Shown here: piece after piece, positions 6,789-13,715 of the stretch
How the letters are laid out: every line of letters starts with the position of its first letter
Numbering within the stretch: position 1 is the first letter of the stretch
Origin: CAYMLL01 sp964390645
GTDB lineage: Bacteria; Planctomycetota; UBA8108
Length of the DNA stretch: 16,974 nt
NCBI GenBank assembly: GCA_964390645.1
Contig: CAYMLL010000160.1
Span: 1 to 16,974 of the forward strand
Direction of reading: 5' to 3'
The notes under the pieces: generated by a model
What the model saw: only the letters and a program-made list of their open reading frames with translations
Told to the model about the DNA's origin: nothing
The model's database searches: none
Translations under genes and position numbers: made by a program

Positions 6789-6815
6789 TTGAGGCGTCGT
6801 GGTGTCGCCTATAGA
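6789..6815 (+). promoter_or_regulatory. Possible promoter giving a leaderless HNH transcript
   Basis: TTGAGG (6789-6794) and TATAGA (6810-6815) have a short 15-base spacer. A start 7-8 bases past the -10 box falls at 6822-6824, on the ATG itself. No Shine-Dalgarno sequence is visible before this gene, which fits a leaderless mRNA. The gap 6637-6823 is clearly richer in A/T than its surroundings; I see no convincing promoter in it for the leftward Lnt-like gene. Confidence 0.4.
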
Positions 6816-6823
6816 CTTGCTTC

Positions 6824-7423
6824 ATGGTCTCGACGGCGCTTGCTCATCCCACGCTGGTCCTGAACAAGAACTGGCTGCCGATTCACGTCTGCTCGGTGCG
6901 CCGAGCCTTGACGATGGTCTTCAAGGACCTCGCTCGCATCGTCGAGCCGCTGAACTACTCGCTGTACGATTTCGAGTCCTGGTCCGATCTCGGCATCCCC
7001 GTCGGCGAACCGTGCGTGCAAGGTGTCTCGTTGCGCATCCGAATTCCCGAGGTCATCGTGCTGCGCGCTTGCGATCGCTTTCGTCGTCCGAGCGTCGCGT
7101 TCACTCGACGCAATCTCTTTCGACGCGATCGCAACACCTGCCAGTATTGCGGTCGCAAGCGCTCGACCGAGAACCTCTCTCTCGATCACGTCGTGCCGCG
7201 CTCCAGGGGCGGGCTCGCGACGTGGGAGAACTGCGTCGTCGCGTGCCTGCGCTGCAATGCCCGCAAGGGTTGTCGCTCCCTCGAGGACGCCGGGATGAAG
7301 CTCCTGCGCAAGCCGATCCAGCCGCCGCCGCAGATGGCGTTCACCCTCCACGCCCGCAGTCGCAAGTCGAGCTGGGAGCAGTTCGTCAGCGAGGCGTACT
7401 GGAACACCGAGCTCAAACCCTGA
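6824..7423 (+). CDS. HNH endonuclease family protein
   Basis: A 199-residue protein of the stand-alone HNH family whose N-terminus reads VLNKNWLPIHVCSVRRAL. The nuclease domain covers residues ~95-165: RRNLFRRDRNTCQYCG with zinc ligands C106 and C109, the catalytic LDH122VVPRSRGG, WEN136, and the second zinc pair C141-L-R-C144 followed by NARKG. All HNH residues are present, so it should be an active metal-dependent DNA nuclease. The target is unknown: there is no methyltransferase, phage gene or immunity protein beside it. In many bacteria this family occurs as a solitary housekeeping-type gene, which fits here (from knowledge of the family). The ATG 6824 has no ribosome binding site. A 21-base hairpin follows the stop at about 30 bases. 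Confidence 0.92.
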   Translation: MVSTALAHPTLVLNKNWLPIHVCSVRRALTMVFKDLARIVEPLNYSLYDFESWSDLGIPVGEPCVQGVSLRIRIPEVIVLRACDRFRRPSVAFTRRNLFRRDRNTCQYCGRKRSTENLSLDHVVPRSRGGLATWENCVVACLRCNARKGCRSLEDAGMKLLRKPIQPPPQMAFTLHARSRKSSWEQFVSEAYWNTELKP

Positions 7424-7453
7424 GCCGCGGTGGTCGAGTCGACTGCGCCGTGA

Positions 7454-7474
7454 GAACGGGGAGGCCTCTCGTTC
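7454..7474 (+). terminator. Weak hairpin downstream of the HNH gene, possible terminator
   Basis: GAACGGGG (7454-7461) pairs with CTCTCGTTC-side bases up to 7474 to give an 8-bp stem containing two G-U pairs and a 5-base loop. It lies 31 bases after the HNH stop and upstream of the next promoter. There is no T-tract, so intrinsic termination is doubtful. Confidence 0.3.
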
Positions 7475-7539
7475 GCGGCCGGTGAGTCACGGATCCGTTG
7501 CGCCGGGCGGACGGGCCGCGCGTCGTCGCCGCCAGGGTC

Positions 7540-7569
7540 TTGTGCGCGGCTTCGTACCGGGCGTATAGT
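7540..7569 (+). promoter_or_regulatory. Sigma70-like promoter for the SDR-chrA operon
   Basis: TTGTGC (7540-7545) and TATAGT (7564-7569) are separated by 18 bases. The expected start near 7576 gives a leader of about 39 nt with GAGG (7605-7608) before ATG 7615. Confidence 0.6.
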
Positions 7570-7614
7570 GCGAGCTTCTCTTCCCGTCACGAACCGGTAC
7601 GCTCGAGGAAGGTC

Positions 7615-8370
7615 ATGCCGTTCGATCTCACGAATCGTGTCGCTCTGGTCACCGGGAGCTCGACCGGGCTCGGAAAGTCGATCGCGTTCGAGCTGGCTCG
7701 CGCGGGCGCCAGGGTCGGCCTCAACTACGCGCGCAACCAGGAGCGCGCCGACCGGGCCTTTGCCGAGTTCCGGGAGGCCGGCCACGAGGGGGCCATGGTG
7801 CGGGCCGACGTCTCCGAGGAGAGCGAGGTGAACGCGCTCTGCGAGCAGGTCGCCTCGGAGCTGGGCGGCATCGATATCCTCGTCGTCAACGCGACGCCCG
7901 ATCAGCCGCAGATGCCGATCGAGGAGTACACGTGGCAGCACTTCCAGACGATGATCGACTTCTTCATCAAGAGTCCGTATCTGCTGACGCGTGCGGTGCT
8001 GCCACACATGAAGGAGCAGAAGCACGGTCGCATCATCAACATCTCCAGTGAGGTTTATCAGCGCGGAGTCGGGAGCTTCAGCGCGTACGTGTCGGCCAAG
8101 GGCGGGCAGATCGGATTCACGCGCAGCATGGCGACGGAGCTCGCGCCGTTCAGCATCACGGTGAACGTCGTCGCTCCCGGCTGGATCCCGGTCGAGCGCC
8201 ACGAGGACGATCCGCAGGAGATGAAGGACGGCTACCGGGCGCTGATCCCGATGGGCCGCTGGGGTGTGCCGCGGGACATCGCCGGTGCGGTCGCCTATTA
8301 CGCCAGCGAGGAGGCCGGCTTCGTCACCGGACAGACGCTCTGCGTCAACGGCGGCATGACCCCCTGGTGA
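7615..8370 (+). CDS. Short-chain dehydrogenase/reductase, FabG-like
   Basis: Classical SDR of 251 residues, a soluble NAD(P)(H)-dependent oxidoreductase. Visible motifs in order: the cofactor loop T13-G-S-S-T-G-L-G20, the acidic ADVS at the end of the third strand, V-V-N92-A in the NNAG position (here NATP, an unusual variant), the catalytic S145 in ISSE, Y158-V-S-A-K162, and the C-terminal VTGQTLCVNGG typical of 3-oxoacyl-ACP-reductase-like members. The N-Y-K core is complete, so it should be active. The substrate cannot be read from sequence; FabG-like SDRs act on 3-oxoacyl thioesters, sugars, steroids and others. The start at ATG 7615 is supported by GAGG six bases upstream and by the Rossmann fold beginning at once; the frame is open further upstream but that part covers the promoter. 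The chrA-like gene begins seven bases after the stop. Confidence 0.92.
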   Translation: MPFDLTNRVALVTGSSTGLGKSIAFELARAGARVGLNYARNQERADRAFAEFREAGHEGAMVRADVSEESEVNALCEQVASELGGIDILVVNATPDQPQMPIEEYTWQHFQTMIDFFIKSPYLLTRAVLPHMKEQKHGRIINISSEVYQRGVGSFSAYVSAKGGQIGFTRSMATELAPFSITVNVVAPGWIPVERHEDDPQEMKDGYRALIPMGRWGVPRDIAGAVAYYASEEAGFVTGQTLCVNGGMTPW

Positions 8371-8377
8371 GAGACCC

Positions 8378-9583
8378 GTGCCCGGTCGACTTCGAGAGCT
8401 GGCGCTTCTGTGCCTGAAGCTCGGCACCGTCGGCTACGGCGGGCCCGCGGCCCACATCTCGATGCTGCGCGACGAGGTCGTCGAGCGCCGCCGGTGGCTC
8501 GACGAGGACCGGTTCCTCGACCTGGTGGGCGCGACGAACCTCATCCCCGGTCCCAACTCGACCGAGATGGTGATGCACGTCGGGCTCCTGCGTGCCGGAT
8601 TCAGGGGGCTCATCGTCGCGGGTAGCTGCTTCGTGCTCCCCGCCTGTCTGATCAGCGCTCTCTTCGGCTGGGTCTACGTCCGCTGGGGGGCCGTCCCTCA
8701 GGTGAGGCCGTTCTTCGACGGCATCCCACCGGTTGTGCTGGTCGTCATCCTGTCGGCGCTCTGGAAGATGGGAAAGGGCGCCCTGAAGAGCCGACACCTC
8801 GCCGTGCCCGGGATCGCGGTGCTCGCAGTCTGTCAGCTGGATCTCCTCACCGAGGTGCCCGCGCTGCTCGCGGGCAGCGTCGGCGGCATGATCTGGCTGC
8901 GGATCGCGGGCAGGGGTGACGCCGGGCCGGCAGCGAAGCTGCTCACGCTGGGTGCGGTCGGTGGGGCCGGGTTGTCCGGCAAGGCGAAGGTCGCGCTCGC
9001 CAGTGGTGGCGCTGCGGCCGCCGGCGGTGCGGTCGCCGGCGGTGCGGCAGCGGGAGGCGTCACGCTCTGGGGGCTCGGGCTCGTCTTCCTCAAGGTCGGC
9101 GCGGTACTCTACGGCAGCGGCTATGTCCTCGTCGCGTTTATCAACGGTGAGCTGGTCGAGAAGCACCGCTGGCTGACCTCGGACGAGCTCATCGACGCGA
9201 ACCCCATCGGCCAGTTCACCCCCGGTCCGCTGCTCTCGACAGCGTCCTTCATCGGCTACCTGGAGCTCGGCCCGGCCGGGGCGGCGGTGGCGACCTGCGG
9301 CATGTTTCTGCCGTCCTTCGTCTTCGTGTGGCTGCTCGGCGCCGTGCTCCACAGGCTGCGGAGGTCGGTGTGGATGGGCGCCTTTCTCGACGCGGTCAAC
9401 ATCTGTGCCGTCGCCCTGATGGTCCACGCGATGATTCAGCTCGGTGCGAAGACGATGACCGGCTGGCGTCCGGTTCTGCTCGCCGTTATCGTCGTGCCCC
9501 TGGTGTTCCGGTTGAAGATCAACGCGGCCTGGCTCGTGCTGGGCGGGGCCGTCGCCGGCTGGGTTCTGTCGTTTCCGGGGTGA
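8378..9583 (+). CDS. chrA: Chromate transporter family protein (ChrA-like)
   Basis: A 401-residue inner-membrane protein with the two-copy architecture of the CHR superfamily. Copy one starts with LKLGTVGYGGPAAHISMLRDEVV and has NLIPGPNSTEMVMHVG; copy two starts with LKVGAVLYGSGYVLVAFINGELV, followed by IGQFTPGPLLSTASFIGYL. These are the family's G-GP and PGP signatures, duplicated about 255 residues apart. ChrA exports chromate, driven by ion gradients; many environmental CHR members may have other anion substrates, so the chromate role is probable rather than shown. The two halves are joined by a Gly/Ala-rich linker (residues ~207-227). The GTG start at 8378 lies seven bases past the SDR stop with only a weak GAGAG before it, so the gene is probably cotranscribed and coupled to the SDR. 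No chromate regulator (ChrB) or reductase is visible nearby. Confidence 0.88.
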   Translation: MPGRLRELALLCLKLGTVGYGGPAAHISMLRDEVVERRRWLDEDRFLDLVGATNLIPGPNSTEMVMHVGLLRAGFRGLIVAGSCFVLPACLISALFGWVYVRWGAVPQVRPFFDGIPPVVLVVILSALWKMGKGALKSRHLAVPGIAVLAVCQLDLLTEVPALLAGSVGGMIWLRIAGRGDAGPAAKLLTLGAVGGAGLSGKAKVALASGGAAAAGGAVAGGAAAGGVTLWGLGLVFLKVGAVLYGSGYVLVAFINGELVEKHRWLTSDELIDANPIGQFTPGPLLSTASFIGYLELGPAGAAVATCGMFLPSFVFVWLLGAVLHRLRRSVWMGAFLDAVNICAVALMVHAMIQLGAKTMTGWRPVLLAVIVVPLVFRLKINAAWLVLGGAVAGWVLSFPG

Positions 9584-9683
9584 TCGGCCCCACGGGATGA
9601 CCGGCCGGTGACAGGCGCACGGTACGTTCCACTTTCTGTTGTCGCCTCTTGTGTGATCGGCTCGCCCGGCGTCAGCGGGGTCT

Positions 9684-9711
9684 TTGACCTGGCGTTTTCA
9701 GCGGGTAGGAT
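9684..9711 (+). promoter_or_regulatory. Sigma70-like promoter for the FHA-kinase gene
   Basis: TTGACC (9684-9689) is followed after 16 bases by TAGGAT (9706-9711). The start would be near 9718, leaving a leader of about 110 nt before ATG 9829. The rest of the 245-base gap 9584-9828 shows only a short ACCGGCCGGT palindrome at 9600-9609. Confidence 0.55.
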
Positions 9712-9828
9712 GCAGACGCCGGGACTCCTGGACGCGCGCGCTGGATCGGACATTCCAAATCTGTTGATGAGAACCGCTTACGACGGCCCAGGCCGGTCGA
9801 TCGAGGAGCTGCCGAGGCGGAGCGTTTC

Positions 9829-12800
9829 ATGGCCCAGCTGATCATCGAGTCCGGACCCGAGCGGGGCAGGAGCTTCACGCTGCCCACGAGCGGCGTCTTC
9901 GGGATCGGCCGTGACGAGAAGTGCGGTCTGCAGATCGACGACAACATGGCGTCGCGGGTCCACTGTCTCGTCCGCTGTGTCGACGCCAGGACATGGGTGC
10001 TCGAGGACGGCAAGAGCCTCAACGGCACGCGTGTCAACGGTGAGCCGGTCTCCAAGCACTCGCTGGCCCTGGGGGACTCGGTGCAAGTCGGCGACACCTT
10101 GCTGTCGTTCGCCGAGACCGAGGAGGATCCGCTCGTCGGTCGCACGATCGGCGGCTACCGGGTCAAGGAGCGCCTCGGACGCGGGGCGATGGGTACGGTC
10201 TACCTGGCGCAGCAGCTGTCGCTCGACCGTCCGATCGCGCTGAAGATTCTCGCGCCCCGTTTCGCCAAGGATGAGGAGTTCATCCGGCGATTCGTCGAGG
10301 AGGCGCGTGCGGCCGCCCGGCTCAACCACCCGAACGTCGTGCAGGTCTACGACGCCGGCAACGAGGGCGACTGCCACTTCATGTCGATGGAGTACCTCGA
10401 GGGTGGGAGTCTCGAGGAGCTGCTCGAGGATCGGGGGTGTATCGACATCGATCGATCCGTGCGGGCGGCTCGCGATGCCGCCCTGGCGCTCGGCTTCGCG
10501 CGGCAGAATCACATCGTCCATCGCGACATCAAGCCGGCGAATCTGATGATCGCCAGCGACGGGACCGTCAAGGTCGGGGATCTCGGTATCGCGACGGATC
10601 TGAGCGCTTACTCCGAGGGTACGCAGCAGCCGGTCGCGGGCTCGCCACGCTACATGGCCCCGGAGCAGGCGCGCGGCGAGATCGTCGACCACCGTGCGGA
10701 CATCTACGCGCTCGGTGCGACGCTCTACCGCATGGTCTCGGGCGTGCCGCCGTTTGATGGTGCCAGCATCAGCGAGATCGTGCAGGCCAAGCTGAACTCG
10801 GACCCCGTGCCGCTGAGACGCCGGGACCCGAACGTCCCCGCCGGTCTCTCGGCCGTCGTTCAGCGCATGATGGCTCGCGACCTGGGTGAACGCTACGAGA
10901 ACGCCGACGAGGTGTACGACGCCCTCGATCCTGCAGCTCTGAGGCGCGTCCCGGCGCCTCGTCGCAAGTCGAAGCCCCGGGCCGCGGTGCGCTCCGCTGC
11001 GGCGGCTCGCGGCGGCGGGAGCCGCTCGTCGTCGTCCCGCGGCAAGAGAGCGGCGCAGGAGCAGTCACTCGTCTCGATGCTCGTCACGGGGATGGTCGCC
11101 GTGGCGCTTCTCGTCGCTGTCCTGGTGGTCGTGTCGAAGATGTCGGGCAACAGGAGCGAGGACGACAGCTCCGGCGCGCCCAGGGTCGAGATCACGGCGA
11201 AGACGGGTGACGGGACCGCGAAGACCGTCGACCAGGACGACGACGGCGACCGGGGTCCGGTGCGCGATCCGAGCCGGGTCGCCATGCGGGATTTCAGACG
11301 TATCGAGAAGGACTACGCGGCGGGGGATCTCACCGCCGCTCAGGCGCGCCAGCGGCTCGAGACTCTCGTCGCGGACCATTCTCGCGTCGCGTCGATCGGC
11401 AAGGTGCAGGAGCTTCTGGCCGAGGTGCGCAAGGCGGCCGCGGCGGTGGGCCTCGCGGCCAACGAGGCGCTGCAGACCGAGGTCGAGGGCCATCTCGAGA
11501 AGGGCCGGGTGCGAGACGCGTGGAGCGCGATTCGCGACTTCCGCGGCGAGCATCCGAGCTTTGACGATGCCCGTCTCAAACGGCTCGAGGACGGGGTCGT
11601 CGCGGCTTGCGAGCGACTGGTGGGCGCGGCGCGCGAGAAGGTCGAGTCGGCGATCGGCGTCGGCGATCTGGACACCGCACGGCGTGAAGCTGACGTGGCG
11701 CTCGCGAGCCTGCCGATCACTCACTCCCCCTTGACGCGGCCTCTTTTCGATGCGATCGAGAAGGCCCGGACCTTCGCCGAGCAGCGGGCTCGGACGCTCG
11801 GCGCCATCGGCGGCGAGGTACGACGCCATCTCGGGCTTCTCGACTTTGACGCGGCGCAGGCGGCGATCGCCGCGGCCCTCGCGCAGATCGATCCCGAGGT
11901 GCATACGAAGGCGGCCGCGCAGGTGATGGGGTTGAAGGCGGACGTCGCCGCGGCGCGCGGTGCGTGGGAGGGGCTCACCAGTCGTCTGGCGGCCCTGGCC
12001 AAGTCGCGTGCGATCACGCGGGTGACGGTGCTGCCGTCGGACGGGGACGTCGACGTCGACGAGCCGGAGCCTCGACGGCTCCGCGTGGTCGGCGTCGAGA
12101 GCCCGGCGGTGCGACTGGTGACGGTCGGATCGAGGGCCAGCGGCGAGGTCTTCGCCAGGCCGGTGCTGTCGCTCGCGGATGGAGATCTGCAGGCGTTCGC
12201 GATCGACGGCGCGGGTCCGGGCGTCGGGGTGGACGTTCTGCGTCGCGGCCTCGGGCTTCTGCTCCTCACCCGCCACGGGGAGGATCGCGCCGCCCCGTTC
12301 CTGCGGGCGGATACGATCGACGAGGAGACCCTCGAGGCCAACGAGATCCTGATCACGGCCGTCGCGACCTCGTGGATGCGGCATCGTCTCGACACCGCGC
12401 GTCGGCTCGAGACCGCCCTTCTCGACAGGGGGAAGAAGGCCACGGGCGATCTCTGGAGCTACATCGCGGACGAGGCGGCCACCTTGATCGGCGTGTGGAG
12501 AGGGGTGGACGGCTGGGAAGCGGTGGCCGATACCGTCCGCGAGCTCTACCTCGCCGCGCGCCAGGGGGCGCTCGATCTCCTGCCGCCCGATTCGCTGTTC
12601 AACGCGGCCGAGGTGACTCGAGAGTCCGGCGGCGTGCTGCGGCTCGCCTACGACTTCTCCACGGCCGAGCAGATCCTCGACTTCGTGCCGCTGCGCACGG
12701 GGCGTGGCCGCATCGAGTGGATCGAGAGCCGGAAGCTGGCGAAGATCTCCGACGAGGTCCGCTTCCTCGGTGGCGATCCCTTCACCCGCAAGATCGGCGT

Positions 12801-13509
12801 TGTCGCCAGCGTGCCGAAGGGCGGCTACACGGTGTCGAGCCCGAACATCAACGTCGCCCTGTGGACGCGGGAGACTGACCGCGTCACGGCTCAGAGCGAC
12901 GGCAATCGCATCGACTATCGCCGCTGGCGGCCCGATCCGGCAGCCGCGGCTCCCGCTCCAGCGGACTTCTTCGTCGTCGGCATGGGCTACCTCTGGGACG
13001 TGGATGTCGGTCAGATCGCCCGCAGCCTGAGCATTCCCAGTGGCGCCCGAGCGCTGGTGGAGAACTTCCTGCCGAAGTACATGCGCGATCCGACGCTCGT
13101 GCTCCTCGCCGGTGAGCGCGGAAGCAGCCTCCATCGCGTCCCGAGCGAACGGATCTGGGACAGCCCTTCGGAGTCGCTGATCCGCGGAGGAGTGGTGAGG
13201 TTTTCCGTGGAGATGTCCACGAACACCCTCGCCTGGAAGCTCAACAACCGGCTGGTGAACATTCACTCCAGCGGGGAGCTCGATCGACTGTCGGAGAACG
13301 GGCCTCACAGCGGCTCGATTTCGTTCTTCACGAACGGCAACAGCATCTACCTCTCGTCGCTCGAGGTCTTCGGCCAGCTCGATCCCGAGTGGTCCGGAAC
13401 CCGGGTACGGGCAGTCGCGGAGAAGGAGCTCGCCGCGCTCGATCCGGAGTTCAAGAGGTCCCGGGCCGACGATGCCGCCCCGGAGGGCGAGGGCTCCGGT
13501 GGATTCTGA
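9829..13509 (+). CDS. FHA-domain Ser/Thr protein kinase with transmembrane segment and large exported region
   Basis: A 1226-residue Hanks-type receptor kinase. Residues 1-95 are an FHA phosphothreonine-binding domain (G25-I-G-R28, S42-R-V-H45, N65-G-T67). The kinase spans ~108-370: glycine loop LGRGAMG at 116-122, K139, E158, H231-R-D233 with K235 and N238, DLG at 251-253 in place of DFG (frequent in bacteria), and SPRYMAPE ending at 279. All catalytic residues are present. A basic Ser/Arg linker (~375-412) leads to one membrane helix at ~414-435. Outside the membrane come an acidic stretch, a long helical region (~455-720) of possible TPR-like hairpins, a beta-rich middle, and a C-terminal beta-sandwich (~935-1195) resembling LamG/concanavalin-type lectin folds (GGVVRFSVEM, LNNRLVNIHSSGE, SISFFTNGNSIYLSSLEVFG). 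The layout suggests an envelope signal sensed outside and relayed by phosphorylation inside, with the FHA domain recruiting or self-binding phosphothreonine. The GGAG at 9819-9822 supports the start. Confidence 0.93.
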   Translation: MAQLIIESGPERGRSFTLPTSGVFGIGRDEKCGLQIDDNMASRVHCLVRCVDARTWVLEDGKSLNGTRVNGEPVSKHSLALGDSVQVGDTLLSFAETEEDPLVGRTIGGYRVKERLGRGAMGTVYLAQQLSLDRPIALKILAPRFAKDEEFIRRFVEEARAAARLNHPNVVQVYDAGNEGDCHFMSMEYLEGGSLEELLEDRGCIDIDRSVRAARDAALALGFARQNHIVHRDIKPANLMIASDGTVKVGDLGIATDLSAYSEGTQQPVAGSPRYMAPEQARGEIVDHRADIYALGATLYRMVSGVPPFDGASISEIVQAKLNSDPVPLRRRDPNVPAGLSAVVQRMMARDLGERYENADEVYDALDPAALRRVPAPRRKSKPRAAVRSAAAARGGGSRSSSSRGKRAAQEQSLVSMLVTGMVAVALLVAVLVVVSKMSGNRSEDDSSGAPRVEITAKTGDGTAKTVDQDDDGDRGPVRDPSRVAMRDFRRIEKDYAAGDLTAAQARQRLETLVADHSRVASIGKVQELLAEVRKAAAAVGLAANEALQTEVEGHLEKGRVRDAWSAIRDFRGEHPSFDDARLKRLEDGVVAACERLVGAAREKVESAIGVGDLDTARREADVALASLPITHSPLTRPLFDAIEKARTFAEQRARTLGAIGGEVRRHLGLLDFDAAQAAIAAALAQIDPEVHTKAAAQVMGLKADVAAARGAWEGLTSRLAALAKSRAITRVTVLPSDGDVDVDEPEPRRLRVVGVESPAVRLVTVGSRASGEVFARPVLSLADGDLQAFAIDGAGPGVGVDVLRRGLGLLLLTRHGEDRAAPFLRADTIDEETLEANEILITAVATSWMRHRLDTARRLETALLDRGKKATGDLWSYIADEAATLIGVWRGVDGWEAVADTVRELYLAARQGALDLLPPDSLFNAAEVTRESGGVLRLAYDFSTAEQILDFVPLRTGRGRIEWIESRKLAKISDEVRFLGGDPFTRKIGVVASVPKGGYTVSSPNINVALWTRETDRVTAQSDGNRIDYRRWRPDPAAAAPAPADFFVVGMGYLWDVDVGQIARSLSIPSGARALVENFLPKYMRDPTLVLLAGERGSSLHRVPSERIWDSPSESLIRGGVVRFSVEMSTNTLAWKLNNRLVNIHSSGELDRLSENGPHSGSISFFTNGNSIYLSSLEVFGQLDPEWSGTRVRAVAEKELAALDPEFKRSRADDAAPEGEGSGGF

Positions 13510-13715
13510 CCGAAAGTCGAGAAGGTGCCTCGGATGCCAGAGCCGGTGATTTCGTCGGGGATCGAGACGCGACAGCAGCAGCGGTGGCGTCGTGCCTTGC
13601 GAGGTTCGTGCCAGGAGGGAATCGCCGGCGACGGCGGAGTGCCCGACGAGCCTTCCCTGGAACCGGGTCGTCGGTCGGACCGCGACTCGTGGGAGCACCC
13701 AGCGGATTCTCACCC
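13510..13715. other. Intergenic gap before the CotH/LTD gene, nothing recognised
   Basis: These 206 bases between the kinase stop and the next start show no convincing promoter, terminator or RNA. A GTG at 13689 is in frame with the downstream gene but has no ribosome binding site. Confidence 0.5.

Noticed and set aside
6824..7423. HNH gene as part of a mobile element or restriction system
   Set aside because: No methyltransferase, integrase, intron or intein features or terminal repeats are seen, and its base composition matches its neighbours.
11065..13713. Very long open frame antisense to the FHA-kinase gene
   Set aside because: It is rich in Arg/His/Pro/Gly with no domain, and lies opposite a clearly real gene. 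Antisense frames stay open by GC bias here; the same holds for those at 352-1920, 3033-4094, 7186-8427, 8345-9427, 13710-15185 and 15255-16793.
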